This document shows, one piece after another, positions 36,323-43,755 of a DNA stretch of 64,000 nucleotides. The translations under genes were made by a program, and so were the position numbers. This DNA is from Geothermobacter hydrogeniphilus. Lineage in GTDB: Bacteria; Desulfobacterota; Desulfuromonadia; Desulfuromonadales; Geothermobacteraceae. The notes below the pieces were generated by a model. That model made no database searches. It was not told the origin of the DNA and saw only the letters and a program-made list of their open reading frames with translations. The stretch covers positions 1-64,000 of the forward strand of contig NZ_NAAD01000019.1 of NCBI RefSeq assembly GCF_002093115.1. The letters run 5' to 3'. How positions within the stretch are numbered: the first letter of the stretch is position 1; each line of letters opens with the position of its first letter.

Positions 36323-37597
36323 ATGCTGGACAGCCGCTACCTGCGGGACAATCTGAAAGAAGCCGAACGCCGCCTGGCAACGCGCGGCGGTGATGTTGAT
36401 CTGTCCGCTTTTTGTGGCCTGGACGAGAAACGGCGCGGCCTGCTCGGCGAGGCCGAGGGTCTCAAGGCCGAGCGCAACCAGGTTTCGGCGCTGATCGGCA
36501 AGACCCGGGACAAGAGCCAGGTGCAGGGTGAGATCTCCCGCATGAAGGAGGTCTCGGCACGGATCAAGCAACTTGACGAGGCGCTGCGCCAGGTCGAAGA
36601 GGAATTGCAGGCGCTGCTGCTGACCATCCCCAATCTGCCTCATCCGGCTACACCGGTCGGCGCCGCCGAGGAGGAGAACGTCGAGATCCGACGCTGGGGG
36701 ACCCCGCGGCAGTTCGATTTTGAAATCCGCGATCATGTCGACCTTGGCGAAGGGCTCGGTATTCTCGATTTCGAGCGGGCCGGAAAGCTCTCCGGGGCGC
36801 GCTTTTCTCTGGCCCGGGGGGGCGGAGCCCGGCTTGAACGCGCACTGATCAACTTCATGCTCGACCTGCACACCGGCGAGCACAATTATATTGAAATATT
36901 GCCGCCCTTTATGGTAAACAGGGCGACGATGACGGGGACCGGACAGCTCCCCAAATTCGAAGACGATCTTTTTCATACCGAGGGCGCAGACCTGTTTCTG
37001 ATCCCGACGGCCGAGGTGCCGGTGACCAATATTCACCGGGACGAGATTCTCGCCGGCGACCAACTGCCGCTCTGCTATGCCGCCTATACTCCCTGCTTTC
37101 GCAAGGAGGCCGGGTCACATGGGCGGGATACCCGCGGCCTGATCCGCCAGCACCAGTTCAACAAAGTTGAGCTGGTGAAATTCGTTCGGCCGGAGGATTC
37201 GGATGCGGAGCTGGAGAAACTGCTCGGCAACGCCGAAAAGGTTCTGCAACTGCTGGAACTTCCCTACCGGGTGATGGACCTGTGTACCGGCGATCTCGGT
37301 TTTTCCGCGGCCCGTACCTTTGATATCGAGGTCTGGCTGCCGGGGCAGGATTGTTATCGGGAGATTTCCTCCTGTTCGACCTTCACCGATTTTCAGGCCC
37401 GTCGGGCAGGTATCCGTTTCCGGCGTGAGGCCGGCGCCAAGCCGGAACTGGTTCATACCCTTAACGGTTCAGCGCTGGCGGTCGGACGGACATTGGTAGC
37501 GATTCTCGAGAATTACCAGCAGGCCGATGGTTCGGTGGTTATCCCCGCCGCCCTGCGGCCCTATATGGGCGGCCTGGAGGTTCTTGACGCCCGATAA
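36323..37597 (+). CDS. serS: Serine-tRNA ligase
   Basis: A 424-aa class II aminoacyl-tRNA synthetase that charges tRNA-Ser. The N-terminal coiled-coil arm (about 30-105) reads the long variable arm of tRNA-Ser. Motif 2 ([22 protein letters not shown]) and motif 3 ([22 protein letters not shown]) are intact. Two tRNA-Ser genes follow directly, so enzyme and substrates are clustered. A long stem lies in the leader. Confidence 0.97.
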   Translation: MLDSRYLRDNLKEAERRLATRGGDVDLSAFCGLDEKRRGLLGEAEGLKAERNQVSALIGKTRDKSQVQGEISRMKEVSARIKQLDEALRQVEEELQALLLTIPNLPHPATPVGAAEEENVEIRRWGTPRQFDFEIRDHVDLGEGLGILDFERAGKLSGARFSLARGGGARLERALINFMLDLHTGEHNYIEILPPFMVNRATMTGTGQLPKFEDDLFHTEGADLFLIPTAEVPVTNIHRDEILAGDQLPLCYAAYTPCFRKEAGSHGRDTRGLIRQHQFNKVELVKFVRPEDSDAELEKLLGNAEKVLQLLELPYRVMDLCTGDLGFSAARTFDIEVWLPGQDCYREISSCSTFTDFQARRAGIRFRREAGAKPELVHTLNGSALAVGRTLVAILENYQQADGSVVIPAALRPYMGGLEVLDAR

Positions 37598-37609
37598 AGA
37601 GTCTGCTGC

Positions 37610-37695
37610 GGAGGAGTGGCCGAGCGGTCGAAGGCGGCGGTCTTGAAAACCGTTGAGCGAAAGCTCCGTGGGTTCGAATCCTACCTCCTCCGCCA
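37610..37695 (+). tRNA. tRNA-Ser (anticodon UGA)
   Basis: The acceptor stem GGAGGAG/CTCCTCC, G discriminator and encoded CCA are present. The anticodon loop CTTGAAA gives UGA. It has the class II variable arm typical of tRNA-Ser (AGCGAAAGCT) and a T-arm GTGGGTTCGAATCCTAC. Its 3' end is repeated at 37838. Confidence 0.95.
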
Positions 37696-37906
37696 TTCAA
37701 ATCAAGCTCGGATGGTCGCGGTAGGATTCGAAGCGAAACGAGCGCAGCCCTTGGGCTGAAGAGCCGGCAGGAGGCCGGCGGCAGCGAGTTGAGGGGAGGT
37801 TACGCAGGAGCCGCCGTGATGGCGGTGACGAAGTGACCGAATCCTACCTCCTCCGCCATTCAAATCAAACTCGGACGGTCGCGGCAGGATTCGAAGCGAA
37901 ACGAGC
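37675..37906 (+). repeat. 69-bp direct repeat including the tRNA-Ser 3' end
   Basis: Bases 37675-37743, beginning in the T-loop of tRNA-Ser(UGA), recur at 37838-37906 with three mismatches. Both copies include CCTACCTCCTCCGCCA and then ATTCAAATCAA. The 94 bp between them contain three short G/C-rich hairpins and no gene. This layout resembles att-like duplication at a tRNA 3' end. Confidence 0.85.
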
Positions 37907-37922
37907 AACTGAATACAAATAC

Positions 37923-38012
<90 letters not shown>

Positions 38013-38106
38013 GTTTCAAACAGGTCGGTTGATACGTGAAACCGGTTTTTCCCGTGTCGATTGCTTGTCCCCCAGGCGGTCAGTCCGTCGTCATCAGTGA
38101 GGTCCT

Positions 38107-38616
38107 GTGATCGTGAAGACTTTGTTCAGGTCCACTCTTCTGTTGTCCCTTCTGCTGCTGCTTGTTGTCGGTTGCAGCAAGCAGGAGGAAGAACCGGCCA
38201 AGAAGCCATCTCCCCACGGGAATATTACCAAGCAGGAAGCCAAGGTTGTTGTCCCCGAGTCGGTGGCCGGTCACTGGAAGGCCGTCAAGATCGCTGTTCA
38301 GGACAAGGAAAAGAGCAGCGAGGATATTTACACCGTCGATATCGGCTATTCATTCAAACTCGGTGATTCTGATCTCCGTCTGAAGGTGACCAACTTTCTG
38401 CCGCATTTCGTCATGGACGGCATGACTCTGACGTCCCTGAGCAACGATCCCAAAAATCCGGCCGCACAGATCGTAATCACCGAAAAGGGCAAGCCGGTTT
38501 TCAAGGGCTGGCTGTTCAGTCTCTATCCCAATACCCATGCTTTTCAGCATCCGCGCTACGGCTTCAGCCTGGTCGGTTATGTGCCGACGAACGGAGAAAA
38601 GGGAAAAAAGGGTTGA
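38107..38616 (+). CDS. Lipoprotein with DUF2155-like domain
   Basis: A 169-aa secreted lipoprotein. The signal peptide (TLFRSTLLLSLLLLLVVGC) ends in a lipobox LVVGC, followed by a Glu/Lys-rich linker. The mature domain (about 60-160), with FVMDGMTLTSLSNDPKNPAAQIVITEKGKPVFKGWLFSLYPNTHAFQHPRYGFSLVGY, resembles DUF2155; its function is unknown. GTG starts at 38107 or 38113 are both possible, and GAGG lies upstream. Confidence 0.82.
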   Translation: MIVKTLFRSTLLLSLLLLLVVGCSKQEEEPAKKPSPHGNITKQEAKVVVPESVAGHWKAVKIAVQDKEKSSEDIYTVDIGYSFKLGDSDLRLKVTNFLPHFVMDGMTLTSLSNDPKNPAAQIVITEKGKPVFKGWLFSLYPNTHAFQHPRYGFSLVGYVPTNGEKGKKG

Positions 38617-38651
38617 CAAGAACGGGAATTTGAGAGATAACGCACTTCCCT

Positions 38652-38728
<77 letters not shown>

Positions 38729-38736
38729 ATAAAAAC

Positions 38737-38779
38737 AAAGGGTTACAGGATTTGATCCTGTAGCCCTTTCGTTTTTTTC
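38737..38779 (+). terminator. Intrinsic terminator after tRNA-Arg
   Basis: AAAGGGTTACAGGAT and ATCCTGTAGCCCTTT form a 15-bp stem (one G-T pair) with a TTG loop, followed by CGTTTTTTT. It ends the tRNA-Arg transcript. It lies at the probable boundary of the mobile element. Confidence 0.85.
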
Positions 38780-38782
38780 GGG

Positions 38783-38806
38783 TTTTGCTAATAATTTTGC
38801 TAATAA
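38783..38806. repeat. Two tandem TTTTGCTAATAA repeats beside the attachment site
   Basis: TTTTGCTAATAA occurs twice back to back (38783-38794 and 38795-38806), about 55 bases after the tRNA. Such direct repeats next to an att site are typical of integrase arm-type or excisionase binding sites; that role is inferred. Confidence 0.6.
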
Positions 38807-38863
38807 CTAAACCGGTTTCCCGCCCCCCTTTGATTTCAATACCTGGCAGTGCTACTCTTACTG

Positions 38864-39006
38864 AGAAGGGTTCGTATGCGGCTAGGGGGGCACCCTGTCA
38901 CGAGGCTGCATCCGAGCCGGGGTGTGAGCCGTCCCGGCCATCGTCCCTTCTTGTTACATAGAAACCCCTGTCTCTGCTTCTTCATGTGGCAGAGGTTGGG
39001 GTTTTC
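38864..39006 (+). ncRNA. Candidate structured RNA ending in an intrinsic terminator
   Basis: The gap 38807-39271 has no convincing gene. It holds nested stems: AGAAGGG/CCCTTCT (38864/38945), GCGGCT/AGCCGT (38878/38927), CACCC/GGGTG (38891/38920) and GGCT/AGCC (38904/38915), closed by a 7-nt loop. Twelve bases later an AACCCC...CTCTGC/GCAGAG...GGGGTT hairpin with TTTTCTTTTT follows (38962-39013), a good terminator. No known family is recognised, and the promoter was not identified. Confidence 0.45.
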
Positions 39007-39271
39007 TTTTTGAGCGGCAGGTAGGCTGTTATTTTTTGCCGTCTCTTCTTTTGGTGGTCTGGTCTCCAGTTGTGCCCGACCGGTTTTTAACCAGACGGGA
39101 TTGCATCCCACGTTGTAATTCAGTCAGTTGTCGGAAAATTCTTTCATGATTGCCTTCCCCCCACCCTCATTTCCTGGATGGTAGTGAAAGTCCATGAGTG
39201 TTTCCAGTCTGGTATGTAGCAGTCAGTCGTGCTGGCTGACGCCTGGATAGTGAAGAAAGGAGATTGCAACG

Positions 39272-39469
39272 ATGAAAGAGTTAGAAACCAAGCCCATCTT
39301 CGTGCGTCGTAACCGGATAAAGGAGTTGACTGGACTCTCTCCCTCGACGGTCTGGCGGCTTGAGCAGCAGGGTCAGTTCCCCAAGCGTCGGAAGATTGGG
39401 CCGGGCTGCACCGGCTGGTTGTATGAAGAAGTCCTCGAATTCCTGCGGGGTAGTGAGAAGGTCTCTTGA
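39272..39469 (+). CDS. AlpA-family DNA-binding protein (excisionase-like)
   Basis: A 65-aa protein with a MerR-like winged helix: RRNRIKELTGLSPSTVWRLEQQGQFPKRRKIGPGCTGWLYEEVLEFL. AlpA proteins act as activators or directionality factors for prophage-like elements, which fits its place as the first gene after the attachment site. AAAGGAG lies nine bases before the ATG. Confidence 0.85.
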   Translation: MKELETKPIFVRRNRIKELTGLSPSTVWRLEQQGQFPKRRKIGPGCTGWLYEEVLEFLRGSEKVS

Positions 39470-39514
39470 TTGACCCATGCTAGTCTTTCTTGGTCTTTGT
39501 GCTAGAGGAGGCCA

Positions 39515-39751
39515 TCACCATGAAAACAGACTTGACTGCAGGAATTGACCGAGTGGAATCAGGTGGATGGACAGCGTCCCCTCTCTGAAGAGCTCTCGCC
39601 TGTAGTTGACATAATTCTTGATGCCTAGATTCTCATGACCATGGGTGTCTGGGGTCAGATGTAGTGACCCTCCATCTATCTGGCAGTATTGGCCCATGGG
39701 CCGAAACCGACTGGGCGGCGAAGTGAGGTCCGCCTCGTACATGCTCCTCAC
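39515..39751 (-). CDS. Hypothetical 78-aa protein coupled to the repressor gene
   Basis: The ATG at 39751 overlaps the stop codon of the upstream repressor gene (ATGA), suggesting translational coupling. The 78-aa product is soluble with no recognised domain (MYEADLTSPPSRFRPMGQYC near the N-terminus). The evidence is only the coupling and an open frame, so it could be spurious. Confidence 0.4.
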   Translation of the reverse strand: MRSMYEADLTSPPSRFRPMGQYCQIDGGSLHLTPDTHGHENLGIKNYVNYRRELFREGTLSIHLIPLGQFLQSSLFSW

Positions 39752-40392
39752 ATCTTCTTCCCCGTCCAGATGACCCGTCCAACGATTCTCAAGGCTGCCA
39801 CCTGGTCATTTGAAAGGATTTCGGGCTCATAAAACGGGTTGTCGTTTTTGATGACGATGGACCCGTCCAGTTTCCTTTGGACTCGCTTCACCAGAAGGGC
39901 ATCGTCAAACTCGATCACATAAACAGCGCTGTCTTCAATCCGGGATACGCGGAGGTCAACCAGGATGAGGTCCCCGGCGTTCAGTGTGGGGGCCATGCTG
40001 TCCCCCTTTACCGTGATGAGGGCGAGATCCTTGGTAGGGACTCGCAGATAGTTGTGTACCCAGTCGTCCTTGAAAGATACGAAGTCCACGATCTGCTCGC
40101 TTTCGACATACCGTCCATGGCCCGTTTCCGCAGAAAGTTCGTATCTGGGAAGCATGATAAATCCATCAGGGAGCGGGTCGGACTTTTTCATTGGCCCCTC
40201 TCCCGTCAAAAGCCATGCAGGGCTAGTTTGTGGGAAAATTTCGAGAAATTTCAGGAGCAGGTCCGCGTCGGGAGCCCTGCCTCCCTTCTCGTAATTCATC
40301 ATGGTGTTCTTGTGAATGCCAAGCCTTCCTGCAAGTTCCGACAACTGCATCCCCCCTCGCATTTCCCTGATTCTTTCGCCTAGGGTTCTCAT
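39748..40392 (-). CDS. CI/LexA-like repressor (XRE helix-turn-helix plus S24 peptidase domain)
   Basis: A 214-aa regulator. Residues 4-52 form an XRE helix-turn-helix (IREMRGGMQLSELAGRLGIHKNTMMNYEKGGRAP). The C-terminal S24 domain has the Ser-Lys dyad S132 (VKGDSMAPTL) and K169 (ALLVKRVQ) spaced 37 residues, as in LexA. A standard Ala-Gly or Cys-Gly cleavage site is not obvious in the linker, where SAETGHGRY is found. The start at 40392 has GGAGGAGA upstream; an earlier ATG would run into the operators. It is divergent from the trfA-type gene, so it probably controls element activation in response to DNA damage. Confidence 0.9.
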   Translation of the reverse strand: MRTLGERIREMRGGMQLSELAGRLGIHKNTMMNYEKGGRAPDADLLLKFLEIFPQTSPAWLLTGEGPMKKSDPLPDGFIMLPRYELSAETGHGRYVESEQIVDFVSFKDDWVHNYLRVPTKDLALITVKGDSMAPTLNAGDLILVDLRVSRIEDSAVYVIEFDDALLVKRVQRKLDGSIVIKNDNPFYEPEILSNDQVAALRIVGRVIWTGKKM

Positions 40393-40408
40393 TCTCTCCT
40401 CCACATAC

Positions 40409-40525
40409 GTGTGCCTGATCACACAAAATTGTGTTGACATACACGTATGTATGATTTAGAAAAGTTTTCGTGTGCCTGAGCACACAAACGTGTGCTTAAT
40501 CACACAAACGTGTGCTTATAATTAC
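40409..40525. promoter_or_regulatory. Operator cluster between the repressor and replication genes
   Basis: Three 16-bp palindromes of form GTGTGC-N4-(C/A)ACAC-like symmetry occur: GTGTGCCTGATCACAC (40409), GTGTGCCTGAGCACAC (40470) and GTGTGCTTAATCACAC (40490), plus a half-site GTGTGCTTATAATTAC (40510). The last three are spaced exactly 20 bp apart. ACACAAAATTGTGT and, at 40603, a related ACACAAAAATTTGTGT are nearby. They are the likely sites of the divergent CI-like repressor. Bases 40526-40753 show no other feature apart from a GAGGAGG stretch. Confidence 0.75.
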
Positions 40526-40753
40526 TTTTCGTGTCTGCGATGGACGATATTTTTACAAAAAAAGTCATCTCCTTAACAAAAATGAGTGTTGTTTTCGAAA
40601 ATAACACAAAAATTTGTGTCTCCAAAGTCTCTTGTGGACTCTGAGGAGGCATTTCCGAATTTAGCAAACATCAAACACCCTCGCATTATGGAGAACTTTT
40701 CTGAGGTGTCATGCCGCTAGATTGAGCGGAGAATGAAGGATTGACGGTGAGTC

Positions 40754-41614
40754 ATGGATGATTTCATCGAAAAAATTCAGATCGACCCCCCAACGCCTAC
40801 GTCTGTTCTGGACGGGGATATCCATACCATTCTGAACCGGCTGAAAGCCGAAATGGAAGATGGTCCCAAATATCTCCCGGACTGGGCCGACTCGGAAAAC
40901 ACCAGGGGGGCGACTCCAAACGAGATTGTCCGATCGGCGCTTTTCACGGCCCGGAACAGGAATCAGTCCCGGATCTATTTCAAGGACGAGCCGATCGTTG
41001 TGACCGGGAGCGGTTCCATTTCCTATCGCGGTGAAGAGTTGCGGCAGGACGACGAACTGGTCTGGTTTCGGCTGCTGCAGATGGGCAAGGGCCAACCTCT
41101 TGGGGAGTTGATCCATTTCACTCCCTACTCCTTTCTGAAGTCGATTGGCTGGCGGGTCAACAATTGGGGCTACCGGCACCTCAAGACAAGCCTCTCCCGA
41201 ATGAAGGCAACCGCCGTCCATCTCTCTTCAGACCGTCTTGGAACCGTTGTTGTCGGCCTGATCGATTTCTTCAGGTACTGGGACCCTGACACGCATTCTC
41301 CGCTGTCCATGTGGGAAGTCCAGCTTTCGCCAGTCCTGAGCAAGTTGTTCGTAGACCAGGAATTTACCCTGATCGACCTGGAGCAGCGCAAGGCTCTTCC
41401 GGAGGGTATTGCCACCAAACTGCACAGCTATTGGTCCAGCCATAGGGAACCTTATCCCGTCAGGATCGAAACCCTGCAAAAACTCTGCGGCAGCGACAAC
41501 GAACTCCGTTTTTTCAAGCGAAAGCTCAAGCAGGCACTCCAGCACCTGGTGCGGGTCGGATTTCTGGAAGAGTGGCTGATTGTGGACGGGATGGTGCGTG
41601 TCGTCAGGAAGTGA
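40754..41614 (+). CDS. trfA: TrfA-type plasmid replication initiator
   Basis: A 286-aa protein resembling RK2 TrfA. The family signature is visible at about residues 52-115: ATPNEIVRSALFTARNRN, VTGSGSISYRGEELRQDDELVWFRLLQMGKG, followed by FTPYSFLKSIGW and two winged-helix-like segments (LKTSLSRMKATAVHL; LFVDQEFTLIDLEQRKAL). TrfA binds iterons and opens the origin. Iterons and DnaA boxes start 23 bases after the stop codon, which strongly supports the call. It is expressed away from the CI-like repressor. Confidence 0.88.
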   Translation: MDDFIEKIQIDPPTPTSVLDGDIHTILNRLKAEMEDGPKYLPDWADSENTRGATPNEIVRSALFTARNRNQSRIYFKDEPIVVTGSGSISYRGEELRQDDELVWFRLLQMGKGQPLGELIHFTPYSFLKSIGWRVNNWGYRHLKTSLSRMKATAVHLSSDRLGTVVVGLIDFFRYWDPDTHSPLSMWEVQLSPVLSKLFVDQEFTLIDLEQRKALPEGIATKLHSYWSSHREPYPVRIETLQKLCGSDNELRFFKRKLKQALQHLVRVGFLEEWLIVDGMVRVVRK

Positions 41615-41636
41615 TTGGCCATCGTTCAACGGGGTG

Positions 41637-42010
41637 TCGCTGAATGGGGCACATAGTTTGGGAGACAGGGGCCTGTGGATAACGTTTTCCTGCAGGAAAA
41701 CGGATGGTTAGGGCGTCCCATGATCTGGAAAACGCTGCAAATGGCTGAGCGGGACGCGGCTGACTGGTTTCGGCTATCGCTGAATGGGGCACGAACTGTC
41801 GCTGTATGGGGCACAAAGTATCGCTGAATGGGGCACGCACCCTCGCTGAATGGGGCACAAAACTATCGCTGGATGGGGCACACGTCTTTGGTTGTGGATA
41901 ACTTTTGTGGATAATTTCTTCTGTAATTACAGTCTGTTGCACGACCAATATTTGGGAATTGCTGCCAATAAAAGGCTAACCATTATTTAACCGTTAATAG
42001 GGGGAAGGGC
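41637..42010. other. Iteron replication origin (oriV) with DnaA boxes and AT-rich region
   Basis: Six copies of a 17-bp iteron, TCGCTGAATGGGGCACA or a near variant, lie at 41637, 41777, 41799, 41821, 41843 and 41866; the last five are spaced 22-23 bp, two helical turns. Three perfect DnaA boxes (TGTGGATAA) occur at 41674, 41893 and 41906. A palindrome GTTTTCCTGCAGGAAAAC sits at 41684. Bases 41911-42000 are AT-rich, as for an unwinding element. This is the layout of a TrfA/RK2-type origin. Confidence 0.88.
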
Positions 42011-42013
42011 TGA

Positions 42014-42649
42014 ATGATGATGACTGCCGAAGAGGCCATCGCCTGGGTTGAAAAAAATGCCAGACAGATCAAGGTACACACGAGGAGATATCTCCCCTTC
42101 GTTCCTTATGATCAGGAGGACTTTCTGCAGGATGCCCGCGAGGCGGCGTTGCTCGCAGTTCGGGTTGCGGAAAGAAAAAACCTGCCTTTCGCGGCCTGCT
42201 TCTGGATGACGCTGAAAAACAGGATCTCCGAAGTAACGCCCTACCCGGAATCGAAATGCCACGCGGGGTCAGTCTCTCCACCTTCAAACAAATGCTGGCC
42301 GTCGGAATACTTCGGATGCGATGAAAAAACACCAGCCCTGGTGGATCTGATTGACGTGGACCGTCTGTACTGGATGGTCAGCGCGTATCTCACCAGGACG
42401 GAAAGAAGGGTTCTGGGTCTGGCTCTGGGTCTCGATTCCGGGCGCAAGGGAATCAAGGAGATCGCCAGAGAGATTGGCTGCACGCCGGCAAACGTCCGCC
42501 AGACGTTGAACCGGTCCTATCGGCGATTGTCCCAACTGGTTGCGAGCGGTGAGTTGATTCTGGAGATACGGGACATTGAGGCCCGTCGTTTTCCGCATTC
42601 TCCCAGGCGGAGAAGAAAGGTGGAAACCGAGGAACCCAAGGCTGCATGA
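42014..42649 (+). CDS. Sigma-70-like protein carried by the element
   Basis: A 211-aa protein with a region-2-like segment (RYLPFVPYDQEDFLQDAREAALLAVRVAE, residues about 25-55) and a region-4 helix-turn-helix (LTRTERRVLGLALGLDSGRKGIKEIAREIGCTPANVRQTLNRSYRRLSQLV, about 125-178). A basic tail (RRFPHSPRRRRK) follows. This fits a divergent sigma factor or sigma-like regulator. It lies directly after the origin with GGGGGAAGGG as ribosome binding site. Starts at 42014, 42017 or 42020 are possible. Confidence 0.75.
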   Translation: MMMTAEEAIAWVEKNARQIKVHTRRYLPFVPYDQEDFLQDAREAALLAVRVAERKNLPFAACFWMTLKNRISEVTPYPESKCHAGSVSPPSNKCWPSEYFGCDEKTPALVDLIDVDRLYWMVSAYLTRTERRVLGLALGLDSGRKGIKEIAREIGCTPANVRQTLNRSYRRLSQLVASGELILEIRDIEARRFPHSPRRRRKVETEEPKAA

Positions 42650-42665
42650 GTCCGATGAGGCAGAG

Positions 42666-43121
42666 ATGACGCTAGGGAAAAGAATACGGCAGGTTCGTGG
42701 AAACAGGAAAATTTCCGCTTTCATTGAAGGGTACGGCATTTGCCCCAATACCTTGATGAATTATGAGGCTGATAGAAGGCGACCGGACGCGGCATTCCTG
42801 ATGCGCCTGTGCGAAAGGGAGGGTGTTGAGCCGAACTGGCTCCTTGGGTTCAAGGACGCTGGGGATGAGAGCGTGACCTATAAAAGACATGTTCTGGAAA
42901 TGGTGGCTGCCGAGACGGCAAGAAGGGCGACTTTTCAGGTCGGACCCAAAATGGGAAAGCTTCTGACTCTGGCCTATGAACGGGCGGTTATGACAAATGC
43001 GGGTCGGAGACAGGTGGAAGAAATAGTCCGTGACCTTCTGGAATTCCTGGATGGCTGTGAAAGCGAAGAACTGGAACGTCCAGAGAGCCTTGACGATCCC
43101 CTCTCTCAGATTGCCTGTTGA
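42666..43121 (+). CDS. XRE-family helix-turn-helix protein
   Basis: A 151-aa protein with an N-terminal XRE domain (MTLGKRIRQVRGNRKISAFIEGYGICPNTLMNYEADRRRPDAAFLMRLCEREGVEPNWLL) related in style to the N-terminus of the CI-like repressor of this element, but lacking a peptidase domain. The C-terminal half is helical and acidic. The start at 42666 is chosen because GAGG precedes it and the domain begins there; it follows the sigma-like gene by 16 bases. It may be an antirepressor-like or Cro-like regulator. Confidence 0.78.
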   Translation: MTLGKRIRQVRGNRKISAFIEGYGICPNTLMNYEADRRRPDAAFLMRLCEREGVEPNWLLGFKDAGDESVTYKRHVLEMVAAETARRATFQVGPKMGKLLTLAYERAVMTNAGRRQVEEIVRDLLEFLDGCESEELERPESLDDPLSQIAC

Positions 43122-43136
43122 GACAGGAGGCAAAAG

Positions 43137-43541
43137 GTGACGCTGAAAGAAGCTGCTGAACTTGTCGGCCTTCCTCGGTCCATCGTCGAGAGATTGCATC
43201 AGGATGGCATCATAGACAATCCGGTCACCGACCATGACCTGAAGGGCCTTGTGATAGTTGCTTTCATTCGAGGCCGGGTTTGGTACCTGAAGCGACTCAT
43301 GGCACGTTTGCCGAAGAGAGTAAGGCGGAAAATAGCGGGAGAAAGCCATTTGACCCGCGTGGAGAGTTATATTCTGTCCTGCTACATGAATGCCCGGCCT
43401 GGACAGCGCGTCTCTGTCGATGACGTGATGCAGAGGGTAAACCATTTCCTGGGGGCAAAGGTGACAAGAAAACAGGTGATAAAAATCCGATCCATTGCTT
43501 ATGAACTGCGCCGGAAACGGGCCGAGAAATCGAATGGATGA
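43137..43541 (+). CDS. Small HTH-containing hypothetical protein
   Basis: A 134-aa basic protein with a GTG start after CAGGAGG. The N-terminus (MTLKEAAELVGLPRSIVERLHQDGII) resembles a MerR/excisionase-type helix-turn-helix; the rest is helical and Lys/Arg-rich (RLMARLPKRVRRKIAG). Function is not recognised. It belongs to the regulatory run between the origin and the partition genes. Confidence 0.65.
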   Translation: MTLKEAAELVGLPRSIVERLHQDGIIDNPVTDHDLKGLVIVAFIRGRVWYLKRLMARLPKRVRRKIAGESHLTRVESYILSCYMNARPGQRVSVDDVMQRVNHFLGAKVTRKQVIKIRSIAYELRRKRAEKSNG

Positions 43542-43642
43542 TGAGACATTGACGGCCTGCCTGCAACCTGTTCCGGGTTGAAAAATCAGAATAAAAATTC
43601 CCCCCTCCCGCATATCCCTAGAAACAGCAAGTAAACAAAACG

Positions 43643-43741
43643 GGCAACGTTGCCTTATTGGGCTACAGATCGTCGAAGTTGTCGCCTTGGTTGTCGACGA
43701 TGGCGTAGACGAAAAAGGCAACGTAGCCAACATTGGCTACG
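43643..43741. repeat. Repeat-rich candidate centromere (parC) upstream of parM
   Basis: GGCAACGTTGCCTTATTGGG at 43643 and GGCAACGTAGCCAACATTGG at 43717 are imperfect copies, both ending in CTAC. The second contains the palindrome GTAGCCAACATTGGCTAC (43723-43740). Between them GTTGTCG occurs twice. Repeats upstream of a parM-type gene are the usual partition site and autoregulatory operator. Confidence 0.5.
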
Positions 43742-43755
43742 AAAGGAGCTACACA

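Noticed and set aside
40540-40644. 34-codon open frame in the operator/trfA gap (MDDIFTKKVISLTKMSVVF...)
   Set aside because: No ribosome binding site and no homology that I recognise; short frames are expected by chance in AT-rich DNA.
41637-41882. CRISPR array as an explanation for the evenly spaced repeats after the TrfA gene
   Set aside because: Repeats are 17 bp with only 5-6 bp between them, far too short for spacers, and no cas genes exist. The DnaA boxes and initiator identify iterons.
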